A stretch of DNA of 12,355 bases, from contig CAZFBR010000099.1 of NCBI GenBank assembly GCA_964517215.1, forward strand, positions 1 to 12,355, read 5' to 3'. Source of the stretch: CAZFBR01 sp035353495 [NCBI: uncultured bacterium]. GTDB taxonomy: Bacteria > DAOPZR01. Shown in pieces: positions 1-7,067 of the stretch; position 1 is the first letter of the stretch; every line of letters starts with the position of its first letter. The position numbers and the translations under genes are program-made. The notes beneath the pieces are model-generated. The model was not told the origin of the DNA. It did not search any database and was given only the letters and a program-made list of their open reading frames with translations.

Positions 1-360
1 AGCACGCCGCTGCTCGCGCGGGCGGCGCGCAGCCTGCCGCCGTCGGCAAAGCTGCTGTTTATCGGCGAGGCGCGCGGTTTCTATTGTCAGCAGCCGTGCC
101 TGGTGCCGTCGGCAGTGGACGGGTTCTGGCTGCAGCAGCTGTTTGCCGGTGTGCCCGACACCGCGACAATCAAGGCACGGCTGACGGCGCTCGGCGTCAC
201 GCATATCGTGCTGCACGCCGGTGAACTGCCGACGCTGCGCCGTGAATTTGGCTATCTTGACTGGCGGTCGTGCGACGACGAGCGGCGGTTTTATGCGTTT
301 CTCGCCGCGTGCCGCGCCTGCGATCGACAAGGTCCGGTTGCCCTGCTCGCCATCCGTTGA
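1..360 (+). CDS. C-terminal end of a membrane protein, probably glycosyltransferase-like (5' end outside window)
   Basis: The first reading frame is open from base 1 to a TGA at 358-360, giving the last 119 residues of a protein that starts upstream. No membrane helix is visible in this part. The text looks like the soluble C-terminal domain that follows the helices in GT39/PMT-like and related polytopic proteins: a hydrophobic strand followed by GEAR (LLFIGEARGFY), an aromatic segment with D-G-F-W, then a Leu-rich helix and a strand reading LGVTHIVLHAGEL. That 'position N-L-G-V-T-H-I-V' style ending is common in such proteins. This is family resemblance, not a motif match, so the function is inferred. 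The next gene begins 89 bases later behind its own likely promoter, so this protein probably ends a transcription unit. A start at GTG or ATG inside the window (for example 103) is unlikely because the frame stays protein-like back to base 1. Confidence 0.6.
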   Translation, partial: STPLLARAARSLPPSAKLLFIGEARGFYCQQPCLVPSAVDGFWLQQLFAGVPDTATIKARLTALGVTHIVLHAGELPTLRREFGYLDWRSCDDERRFYAFLAACRACDRQGPVALLAIR

Positions 361-386
361 ACTGGCCGTCGTCCGCACAGTATGCT
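357..386 (+). promoter_or_regulatory. Likely sigma-70 promoter for the HD-domain gene
   Basis: TTGAAC at 357-362 and TATGCT at 381-386 are separated by 18 bases. The -35 box overlaps the stop codon of the upstream gene. Transcription would start near 393 and leave a leader of about 57 bases before the ATG at 450. The match is good but found by eye. Confidence 0.45.
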
Positions 387-449
387 ATTTTCAGGCGGCA
401 CGCCCGACCGGCGGACGGAGGGACAGCCGGCGGCGCACAAAGGACGGAT

Positions 450-1121
450 ATGCAGACGATCAATGACATGCTGCCGACGGGCGACCCGCGGCTGCCGGCG
501 GTTTGCGCGCTCGTGCGCGAACGGCTGGCGGCTGCCCGCGGCAGCCACGATTGGGAACATACCGAACGGGTGACGCGGCTTTGCCTGAAACTCGGTCCGC
601 CCGAGGGCGCTGCCATGGGCATCCTGTTGGCGGCGGCGCTGCTGCATGATCTTGGCCGCGACGAGGAGGATCGCAGCAATGGCGCGGTCTGCCATGCGGC
701 GCTGGGCGCGGATCTCGCGCGGGTGGTGTTGCCGCCGCTCGGGTATGCGGCAGATGAAGTCGGGCACATTGCCGAATGCATCGCCGCGCACCGGTTTCGT
801 GACGCCACGGCACCGGCCACCCGCGAGGCGCGCGTGCTCTATGATGCGGACAAGCTGGATGCCATTGGCGCGGTGGGAATCGGGCGGGCCTTTCTTTTCG
901 CCGGCGAGATCGGGGCGAAGCTGCACGATCCCGACTGCAGTCCTGACCGCTGCGCCGCCTATGGCCCCGACGATACCGCCTATCGCGAGTATCTGGTAAA
1001 GCTGCGGCATATCAGCGGGCGGCTGCTGACGGAGAGCGGGCGCGCGCTGGCGGGTGAACGGCATGCGTTCATGGTGGCGTATTTTGACCGCCTGAACCGC
1101 GAAGTGGCGGGTGACGCGTGA
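450..1121 (+). CDS. HD-domain metal-dependent phosphohydrolase, substrate unknown
   Basis: A 223-residue protein with the HD superfamily layout. Putative metal ligands are His37 in HDWEH (33-37), the His66-Asp67 pair in LLHDLGR, and Asp134 in LYDADKLD; His82 and His114 are further conserved-looking positions. The pattern, including the D-A-D-K-L-D-A-I-G segment followed by a Gly-rich helix, resembles the YedJ/YpgQ-type group of small HD hydrolases. Some members of that group act on nucleoside triphosphates; which substrate this one uses cannot be read from the sequence. The frame is open further upstream (to 270), but the ATG at 450 is preferred because AAAGGA lies just upstream (439-444) and the first residues before the HD core then match the usual family length. 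It is cytoplasmic, with no signal peptide. Its stop codon overlaps the start of the GT39 gene by 11 bases, so the two are probably co-transcribed and translationally coupled. Confidence 0.8.
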   Translation: MQTINDMLPTGDPRLPAVCALVRERLAAARGSHDWEHTERVTRLCLKLGPPEGAAMGILLAAALLHDLGRDEEDRSNGAVCHAALGADLARVVLPPLGYAADEVGHIAECIAAHRFRDATAPATREARVLYDADKLDAIGAVGIGRAFLFAGEIGAKLHDPDCSPDRCAAYGPDDTAYREYLVKLRHISGRLLTESGRALAGERHAFMVAYFDRLNREVAGDA

Positions 1122-2739
1122 ATGCCGACGATATGCAGCGGAATGCCGGGCAGTGGTGAAACCGGCGGCGTTGCGCGCGGCCGACTGGCTGCGGGTGGCG
1201 GTGGCGGTGGCGCTGGGTCTGGCCGCCTTTGCAGCGGTGCTGGTGACCACGCCTGACTACGGCTTGACCTGGGATGAGGGGAAGTTTCTTGACACCGGCG
1301 AACGCTATCGCTGGTGGCTGCACGGGGTCGCCACCGGGACCTTTTCGCCGCTGGCGGCGGCGCCGCTGCAGTATGCCTGGCTGCATACCTGGGACCACCC
1401 CCCCCTGTCACGACTGCTTTCCGTGGTGACCCTGCAGCTGACCGGAAACCGGTTGGGGGTGATAGGGGCGCAGCGGTTGCGCAGCGTCCTGCTGCTGGCG
1501 GTTACGGTGGCGACTGGGACGTGGTGGCTGGCGCGCCGCTATTCGCTGCTCGCCGGACTGGCGGGCGGCTGGGCGATGCTCTGCCTGCCGCGGCTGTTTG
1601 GTGACGCCCATCTGGCGACGACGGATATGCCGCTGGCCTGTTTCTGGCTGCTAACCGCACTGGCCTTCCACCACGAATGGGAGCATCGTCGCCGACCATG
1701 GCTGACGACGGCCGGGTTGGCCGCCATGCTGCTGACCAAGCATTCCGCTATTCTCATCCTGCTGGCATTCGTTCCGTTTATCGCGGCCGAACCGCGGCGC
1801 GGCGGGAAGTTCCTGGCGCTGGCGCTGGGCGGGGCGCTGCTTTGCTATCCGCTGGTGCAGCCGCAGCTGTGGGTCGAACCGCTTGCCAGTTTGCGCCAGT
1901 CGCTGACGTTTTTTGTCATGCGCCAGAATGCGTCGCCGTTGCCGGTGCTGTTTTTCAATGAGATGTTCCCGTTCCGCGCGGGCTGGCATTACGGCGTGAC
2001 CATGCTGCTGGTGACGGTGCCGCTGGCCGTGCTGGCGCCGGCGCTGGCGGGACTGGCGGCGGCGCTGCGCACACGAGAGAGGGCGGCGCTGCATCTGGCG
2101 GTCCACGCCTGTCTGCTGCCGCTGGTACTGGCGGTGCCGTTCGTGCCGACCTATGACGGCGTGCGCCTGATGCTTCCCGCCCTGCCGTTCGTCGGCATGC
2201 TGGCGGGACTTGGTTTGGCGCAATGGCTGCACCTGCCGGCGGCACCATGGCGGTGGTTGCTGGTCGCGGGCTGGCTGCTGGCCGCAGGACTGCCGCTGTG
2301 GCAGTATGCGCCACGCTGGCATTTGACGTATTACAATGAGCTGATTGGCGGCTTGCCCGGCGCCGCGCGGGCGGGGATGGAGACGACCTACTATGGCGAG
2401 GCCCTGGGGCCGGGCGAACTGGCCTGGTTGAACCGCAACCTGCCGGCGCGCGCAAAGGTTAATTTTGTCTGCATCAGTCCGTGGACGCTCAAGTATCTGA
2501 TCAATACGGGACAATTGCGCGCCGATCTGCAGTTTGACAACCGGAAACTGTCGTTTGCCGCGGCTCGCCGCGAGGGGTTTGACTATATGCTGGTCTATTA
2601 TCGCTGGAGTTTCCTGCATGCCACCGCCCAGGCGGCGGGCGGCGGGGTGTTGCCGCCCGCCGCGGTGAAACCGCTGTTGCAGACGACCTTTCTGGGCGAA
2701 CCGATGGTCGCGCTCTTTGCGGTGCAGGCGGGGCGCTGA
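1111..2739 (+). CDS. GT39/ArnT-like polytopic membrane glycosyltransferase
   Basis: A 542-residue, strongly hydrophobic protein with roughly ten to twelve membrane helices. It has GT39/PMT/ArnT hallmarks: an acidic pair in the first outer loop (TWDEG, 53-57, the place of the catalytic Asp/Glu), a W-D-H-P-P motif (94-98), and GDAHLATTDMP (164-174) followed by a long helix and an L-L-T-K-H-S segment. The C-terminal third has helices and then a soluble domain containing YYNELIGGLPGA. Such enzymes move a sugar from a polyprenyl-phosphate carrier onto lipid, protein or glycan at the outer face of the inner membrane; the acceptor here is unknown. The GTG at 1111 is chosen because it overlaps the HD gene and keeps the frame, but GTG at 1153 or 1156, just before the first helix, is equally possible since no strong ribosome site distinguishes them. 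A C8 run at 1398-1405 encodes part of the HPP motif. Confidence 0.82.
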   Translation: MTRECRRYAAECRAVVKPAALRAADWLRVAVAVALGLAAFAAVLVTTPDYGLTWDEGKFLDTGERYRWWLHGVATGTFSPLAAAPLQYAWLHTWDHPPLSRLLSVVTLQLTGNRLGVIGAQRLRSVLLLAVTVATGTWWLARRYSLLAGLAGGWAMLCLPRLFGDAHLATTDMPLACFWLLTALAFHHEWEHRRRPWLTTAGLAAMLLTKHSAILILLAFVPFIAAEPRRGGKFLALALGGALLCYPLVQPQLWVEPLASLRQSLTFFVMRQNASPLPVLFFNEMFPFRAGWHYGVTMLLVTVPLAVLAPALAGLAAALRTRERAALHLAVHACLLPLVLAVPFVPTYDGVRLMLPALPFVGMLAGLGLAQWLHLPAAPWRWLLVAGWLLAAGLPLWQYAPRWHLTYYNELIGGLPGAARAGMETTYYGEALGPGELAWLNRNLPARAKVNFVCISPWTLKYLINTGQLRADLQFDNRKLSFAAARREGFDYMLVYYRWSFLHATAQAAGGGVLPPAAVKPLLQTTFLGEPMVALFAVQAGR

Positions 2740-2808
2740 ACGGTGGCGGTGCGCGCCGGCGGGACCCGACAGCGGCTGACGGCCAGCCAATTGCGTGGGG
2801 TGCCGGCA

Positions 2809-2837
2809 TTGACGGTTCCCGCGGGGTGAGGTACGAT
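2809..2837 (+). promoter_or_regulatory. Promoter for nadE, placed to give a leaderless or near-leaderless mRNA
   Basis: TTGACG at 2809-2814 and TACGAT at 2832-2837 are spaced by exactly 17 bases. Only seven bases separate the -10 box from the ATG at 2845, so the usual start point falls on or next to that ATG. The only purine-rich ribosome-site candidate (GTGAGG, about 2826-2831) abuts the -10 box and would not be transcribed from this promoter. Confidence 0.55.
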
Positions 2838-2844
2838 CAGCGAC

Positions 2845-3612
2845 ATGGAACAGCTGACAGCAACCGCAGATCGGATCAGTGGTTTTATCGGTGACCAAGT
2901 GCGGCGGTCGAACCGCGCGGGGATTGTATTGGGTCTTTCCGGCGGGGTGGATTCGGCACTGGTGGCGGCGCTGGCGGTGCGGGCGGTGGGACCGGAACGG
3001 GTCTGGCCGTACCTGCTGCCGTGCCGGCAGTCGCGCATGGCGATTGACGATGCGCAGCTGGTGGCGGCATGGCTTAACCTCACGACCGAAACAATTGATT
3101 TGCAGGCGGCAGTAACGGCGCTGCAGCAGACCCTGGGCAATGAGCAGCCGCTGCGTCTGGGCAATATGATGGCGCGGCTGCGCATGATCACGCTGTATGA
3201 CCGGGCCTTGTTGCGCGGCGGACTGGTGGCGGGAACGGGGAACAAGAGCGAGTGGCTGCTCGGCTATTCCACCCGCCATGGCGACGCGGCCTGCGATATT
3301 GCCCCCATCCTCGACCTCTACAAAACACAGGTATGGGCGCTGGCGGCGCATCTCGGGGTGCCGGCGCGCGTGATCGACAAGGCGCCGACGGCGGATCTGT
3401 GGGACGGGCAGACCGACGAGGGCGAACTGGGGCTGGCATATCGCACCGCGGATGCGGTGTTCATGGCGTTGTACGAGCGCAAGGAAACGCTGGCGGCAGT
3501 GCGGGAAACGTTCGGTGCGGCGTTGGTGGACCGGCTGCTCGACCGGGTGGCGATCACGGAGTTCAAGCGCCAGCCGGTGCCCTTTCCCGCGGTCCAGAAT
3601 CTTGTTGCCTGA
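2845..3612 (+). CDS. nadE: Ammonia-dependent NAD+ synthetase
   Basis: A 255-residue cytoplasmic enzyme that amidates nicotinic acid adenine dinucleotide (NaAD) to NAD+ with ATP and ammonia, the last step of NAD synthesis. The ATP-pyrophosphatase loop is SGGVDS (32-37). Further family motifs are GTGNKSE (130-136), the HGDAACDIAPI stretch (145-155), DLYKTQV (157-163) and the late loop PTADLWDGQTDEGELG (181-196). There is no N-terminal nitrilase-type glutaminase domain, so this is the short form that uses free ammonia or a partner's ammonia. Length is normal for the short form. The gene has its own promoter directly before the ATG. The YfhO-like gene follows after only 17 bases and probably shares its transcript. 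Confidence 0.95.
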   Translation: MEQLTATADRISGFIGDQVRRSNRAGIVLGLSGGVDSALVAALAVRAVGPERVWPYLLPCRQSRMAIDDAQLVAAWLNLTTETIDLQAAVTALQQTLGNEQPLRLGNMMARLRMITLYDRALLRGGLVAGTGNKSEWLLGYSTRHGDAACDIAPILDLYKTQVWALAAHLGVPARVIDKAPTADLWDGQTDEGELGLAYRTADAVFMALYERKETLAAVRETFGAALVDRLLDRVAITEFKRQPVPFPAVQNLVA

Positions 3613-3629
3613 TTTTTCCGGGAACTGAC

Positions 3630-5606
3630 ATGCGGCGGCGACTGCTGCCGTGGCTGCTGCTGACCCTGGCGCTGCTGGCGGTGTACGCGCCGCTGCTGGT
3701 GCGCGGGTCCGCCTATCGTCATGGCGATCTACACGACTGCACCATGCCGCTGCTGGCATGGAAAACCAGCTGGCTGAAATCAGTTGCGGCCGGCGACCGT
3801 GCCGTTCCCGCCTGGAACCCGCATATCCTCGGCGGCCGGCCGGAGGTGGTGGACGGCACCGTCTACACCATCCTCTATCCGCCCACTCTGGCCTATCTGG
3901 CAGGACAGCGCAACGCCGATTCCCGGCAGATTCCGGTGACGCCCTTTTTCGCGATCAGCAGCGTGCTGCACTGCGTGTGGGCCGGCTGGGGCATGCTGCT
4001 GCTGGGGCGCACCCTGGGGCGCTCGCGCGTGGCGGCCGGGTGCGGGGCGCTGCTCTTTGCCGGCGGCGGGTTCTTTTCCGCGCGGCTGTTTGCCGGACAG
4101 TACCCGCACATCTGCAGCGCCGCGTGGCTGCCGTGGTTTTTCTGGATGCTGCTGCGCGCGCGACGCAGTCCGCGGCGTTTTGGCCGGCTGGGGTGGGGAG
4201 GGGTGGCCGGCGTCATGCTGGCACTGCAGGTGTATGCCGGGTTCCCGCAGTTTGTCCTGATCACGCTGACGGGTGCGGTTTTGCTGTGGCTGGTTGACGG
4301 GCGGACACTCGTGCTGACGGGCGCGGTGGCAGCCATCCTGGCCGTGCCGGTGCTGCTGCCGGTGGTGCGCTTCATGGCAGAGTCGCAGCGCACTGCCGGC
4401 ATGTCGCCGGCAGAAGCACTGCGTGATTCGCTTGGCTGGCACAGTGTACTGACGCCGGTGATGCCGCTGGGGGTGATCGATCCGTTTTCGCACGCGGGGT
4501 TGGCGCGGGTGACCGAGTTTTGGGAGACCTGCGGGTTTGTCGGCTGGTCGCCGTTGGTGCTGCTGCTCGCTGCTGCCGGCGGGCTGTGGCGGCGGCGCGT
4601 ACTCCGGCGCTGGCTGCTGCTGGGCGGGGTCTCGCTCCTGCTGGCGACCGGGCCGCACTGGCTGCAGGCAGTGCCGGTGTTGTCGCTGCTGCGTTCGCCG
4701 GGGCGCTGGCTGCTGCTGACGGTAACGGCGGCGGCGGTGCTGACGGCGTATGCAGTCGATCACCTGCGCCGCCGGCGCGCGTGGCGCCCGCTGCTGGCGT
4801 GGCTGCCGGTGTTGCTGACTGCGGAACTGGCCTGGCTGGCGTGGACGCTGCTGCTGCCGCCCTGTCCGTATGCGGTCGGAGTGCCCTACTGGTCGCAGGA
4901 TACGGCGACCGTGCGGTTCCTGCAGGCGCAGCCCCCGCCGTTCCGTATTGCGGCGCTGGCGGATTATCCGCTGCTCAACGAGGCGATTTATCACCGGCTG
5001 GAAAGCATCAACGGCTATCAGGGACTGGTTCCGCGGAGGTTCTATGAGGTGCTGCGCCTGCACGATCCGCAGATTGCGACCGCAACCCCGCTCTATCTGC
5101 ATCGCCCGGATAATCCCGCGTTCCGCCTGCTGAATGTCGGTTTCGTGGTGACCCGGAGGGCGCTGGAGTCGACCGATACCCGCTGGCAGGCGCCGGTCTT
5201 CACCGATGGAGCGGTGCGGGTCTATCGTCTTCCCTGGCCGGCGCCGCGGGTGTGGCTGCCGCGCGCCTATCGCGCCTGCCGCACTGAGGCGGACGTGCTG
5301 GAAGAACTGGCACGGCCTGATTTCGATCCGCAGGCGCTGGCGGCGGGGATTGGCGGCACCAGCAGGGTGTATGACAACGACACGGCGACAGTATTGTCGG
5401 CAGCGTACGGCGATCCCCGGCGGGGCGAATGCGTACTGATGGTGACGGTGATGGAACCCCGGATGCTGGTGGTGAGCGAACATTATCTGCCGGGGAGCCG
5501 GGTGCTGATTGACGGCCAGCCGGCCCGGAGTATGCCCGTGGACCATGCGCTGCTGGGGGTTGTGGTGCCGGCGGGCAGCCATCGCGTGACCATCAGCCAT
5601 GAATAA
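3630..5606 (+). CDS. YfhO-family polytopic membrane protein
   Basis: A 658-residue protein with an N-terminal helix (about 7-24), a first outer loop containing HGDLHDC and W-N-P-H-I-L-G-G (the W-x-P...G hallmark of YfhO and GT-C-like proteins), then a Y-P-P-T-L segment and about ten further helices to roughly residue 400. A soluble beta-rich C-terminal domain follows, ending in a G-S-H-R-V-T-I strand. YfhO relatives are linked to glycosylation of cell-envelope polymers; this protein's substrate is unknown. The ATG at 3630 is chosen over further upstream starts because earlier codons lie inside nadE and read as nonsense; GGGAA (3620-3624) is a modest ribosome site. Many family members have one more membrane helix after the final strand; here the stop comes immediately and only 40 bases precede rsmI, so that helix is absent and not merely shifted out of frame. 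Confidence 0.8.
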   Translation: MRRRLLPWLLLTLALLAVYAPLLVRGSAYRHGDLHDCTMPLLAWKTSWLKSVAAGDRAVPAWNPHILGGRPEVVDGTVYTILYPPTLAYLAGQRNADSRQIPVTPFFAISSVLHCVWAGWGMLLLGRTLGRSRVAAGCGALLFAGGGFFSARLFAGQYPHICSAAWLPWFFWMLLRARRSPRRFGRLGWGGVAGVMLALQVYAGFPQFVLITLTGAVLLWLVDGRTLVLTGAVAAILAVPVLLPVVRFMAESQRTAGMSPAEALRDSLGWHSVLTPVMPLGVIDPFSHAGLARVTEFWETCGFVGWSPLVLLLAAAGGLWRRRVLRRWLLLGGVSLLLATGPHWLQAVPVLSLLRSPGRWLLLTVTAAAVLTAYAVDHLRRRRAWRPLLAWLPVLLTAELAWLAWTLLLPPCPYAVGVPYWSQDTATVRFLQAQPPPFRIAALADYPLLNEAIYHRLESINGYQGLVPRRFYEVLRLHDPQIATATPLYLHRPDNPAFRLLNVGFVVTRRALESTDTRWQAPVFTDGAVRVYRLPWPAPRVWLPRAYRACRTEADVLEELARPDFDPQALAAGIGGTSRVYDNDTATVLSAAYGDPRRGECVLMVTVMEPRMLVVSEHYLPGSRVLIDGQPARSMPVDHALLGVVVPAGSHRVTISHE

Positions 5607-5610
5607 CGAT

Positions 5611-5640
5611 TTGACGAATTGTGCGGCCGGCTGATACGCT
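5611..5640 (+). promoter_or_regulatory. Extended -10 promoter for rsmI, likely leaderless
   Basis: TTGACG at 5611-5616 is followed after 18 bases by TACGCT (5635-5640). The -10 box is preceded by TG plus one base (5632-5634), the extended -10 form. Six bases lie between the -10 box and the ATG at 5647, so transcription should begin at or beside the start codon. No ribosome-site sequence is visible before that ATG. Confidence 0.5.
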
Positions 5641-5646
5641 GCGCAT

Positions 5647-6483
5647 ATGAAGCCGTTGCTGACCATTGTGCCGACGCCGATCGGCAATCTTGACGACATC
5701 ACCCTGCGCGCGCTGCAGGCGCTGCGGACATGCGACCGAATCGCAGCGGAGGACACGCGCCATACCGCGAAACTGCTGGCGCGGCACGGCATCGACAAGC
5801 CGCTCATGGCCTGCGAGGCGCACGGCGAAGAGGGGGCGGCGGCGCAGATCGTGCGGCGGCTGCAGGCGGGGGAGACGATCGCGCTGGTCACCGACGGCGG
5901 CATGCCCGGCATTTCCGATCCCGGCTACCGGGTGGTGGCGCAGGTGATTGCGGCGAAGCTGCCGTTCACCGTGCTGCCCGGCCCGTCGGCGATCGAGCCG
6001 GCGTTGCTGCTGTCGGGGCTGCCGTCGGACCGCTTCACTTTTCTCGGGTTCCTGCCGCGCAAGGGGAAAGAGCGCGCGGCGGCACTGGCCCGGCTGGCGG
6101 CGGCGGATGAAACCTGTGTGATCTACGAGTCGCCTGAACGCATCGTTGCGACGGTGGCCGAACTGGCCCGGCTCTTTCCCGGTCGCGCCGCGGCGGTGGT
6201 GCGCGAAATTTCCAAGCTGCATGAGGAGGCGGTGCGGTTCACGCTCGGTGAGGCAGTGCCGCTGCGCGCGCAGGGTGAGTGTGTCCTGCTGGTCGGGCCG
6301 CGGCTGGTTGCGCCACCCGTGGCGGATGACCGGCCGCTGGCGGAGCAGGTGGCGGAATACGAACGGCTGGGGTTCAACCGGCGTGACGCACTGAAGGCGG
6401 TGGCGGCGGCGCGCGGCATGAAGAAATCAGAGTTATACCGGGAACTGCACGGCGATGCGGACCACGACGGCAGCGGCGACTGA
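5647..6483 (+). CDS. rsmI: 16S rRNA 2'-O-ribose C1402 methyltransferase
   Basis: A 278-residue tetrapyrrole-methylase-fold enzyme that uses S-adenosylmethionine to methylate the ribose of C1402 in the ribosomal decoding centre. Family motifs appear in order: PTPIGNLDDIT (9-19), AEDTRHT (34-40), VTDGGMPGISDPG (81-93; the usual text is close to S-D-A-G-T-P-x-I-S-D-P-G), LPGPSA (110-115), a G-F-L-P-R-K segment (134-139) and Y-E-S-P at about 160. The C-terminal tail, with GFNRRDALKAVA and KKSELYRELHG, matches the family's small helical end domain. Length is normal. The gene seems to have its own promoter, and its last 29 bases overlap the start of tsaC, so both translation-related genes are probably made together. 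Confidence 0.95.
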   Translation: MKPLLTIVPTPIGNLDDITLRALQALRTCDRIAAEDTRHTAKLLARHGIDKPLMACEAHGEEGAAAQIVRRLQAGETIALVTDGGMPGISDPGYRVVAQVIAAKLPFTVLPGPSAIEPALLLSGLPSDRFTFLGFLPRKGKERAAALARLAAADETCVIYESPERIVATVAELARLFPGRAAAVVREISKLHEEAVRFTLGEAVPLRAQGECVLLVGPRLVAPPVADDRPLAEQVAEYERLGFNRRDALKAVAAARGMKKSELYRELHGDADHDGSGD

Positions 6484-7015
6484 CCGGCAGGCACTGGCCG
6501 CCTATCTGCGGCAGGGCGGGATTGCGGCGGTGCCGACCGATACGGTCTACGGGCTGATTGCCGTGGCGGGCAATGACGCGGCGGCGCAGCGCATCTATGC
6601 GCTCAAGGGCCGGCCGGACGACAAGAAACTGATCCTGCTGGCGGGCGACCGCGCAACGGTGGCACGAAACGCAACCATCGCGGGTACCGCCCGGACGCTG
6701 GCGGAACGGTACTGGCCGGGACCGCTGACGCTGGTGCTGCCGGTGCCCGGCGGCGCGCCGACGGGTTTCCGCGTGCCCGACCACGACTGGCTGTGCGGAC
6801 TGCTGCGCGTGCTGGCCGCGCCGGTGGTCTCCACCAGTGCCAACCTGAGCGATCGGCCGCCGGCGACAACGGCGGCCGAGGTGCGCGGCTATTTCCCGGA
6901 CGCGGATTTCTGGCTGGTCGACGGCGGCCCCGCACCGGGCGGCATGCCGTCGACGGTGCTCGACGGCACGCTTGATCCGCCGCGCGTGTTGCGTCCGGGC
7001 CCGATTCTGCTGTGA
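6455..7015 (+). CDS. tsaC: L-threonylcarbamoyladenylate synthase (short YrdC/TsaC form)
   Basis: A 186-residue protein that makes threonylcarbamoyl-AMP from threonine, bicarbonate and ATP, the first step of the t6A modification of tRNAs decoding ANN codons. Motifs: PTDTVYGL (27-34), the K-G-R-P loop (51-54), YWPGPLT (86-92), RVPDH (106-110) and STSANLS (126-132). In the last, the family's usual following Gly is replaced by Asp, a mild deviation in a loop. It has only the YrdC domain and lacks the extra C-terminal Sua5 domain, so it should need TsaB/TsaD-type partners encoded elsewhere. The ATG at 6455 lies inside rsmI, a 29-base overlap that suggests translational coupling. The ribosome site is weak (GGGAA at about 6440-6444). 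The gene converges on the unrecognised gene at 7068-8243. Confidence 0.92.
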   Translation: MRTTTAAATDRQALAAYLRQGGIAAVPTDTVYGLIAVAGNDAAAQRIYALKGRPDDKKLILLAGDRATVARNATIAGTARTLAERYWPGPLTLVLPVPGGAPTGFRVPDHDWLCGLLRVLAAPVVSTSANLSDRPPATTAAEVRGYFPDADFWLVDGGPAPGGMPSTVLDGTLDPPRVLRPGPILL

Positions 7016-7020
7016 GGTGG

Positions 7021-7035
7021 CGCGCCGCCGGCGCG
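7021..7035. other. GC-only inverted repeat between convergent genes
   Basis: CGCGCC, GCC, GGCGCG form a six-base-pair hairpin five bases after the tsaC stop. It lies in the 52-base gap between two convergent genes. Neither strand has a T run after it, so it is at best a weak or factor-assisted terminator. In such GC-rich DNA it could also arise by chance. Confidence 0.25.
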
Positions 7036-7067
7036 GTTGTCTGCCCGGCAGCGCCCGGTGGGGCGGT

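Noticed and set aside
291-1250. A 319-codon minus-strand frame over the HD gene
   Set aside because: Antisense to a protein with complete HD metal-binding motifs; composition is that of a shadow frame.
1398-1405. C8 tract inside the GT39 gene as a possible phase-variation switch
   Set aside because: It encodes the D-H-P-P motif needed by this family and is short; the amino-acid constraint explains it better than switching.
1651-3759. A 702-codon open frame on the minus strand across the GT39 gene and nadE
   Set aside because: It is antisense to two clearly identified genes, is dominated by Arg, Gln, Pro and His as expected for the reverse of GC-rich coding sequence, and has no domain or ribosome site.
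3780-5912. A 710-codon open frame on the minus strand across the YfhO-like gene and the start of rsmI
   Set aside because: Same explanation: low-complexity Arg/Gln/Pro-rich text mirroring codon bias of the + strand genes, with no recognisable fold.
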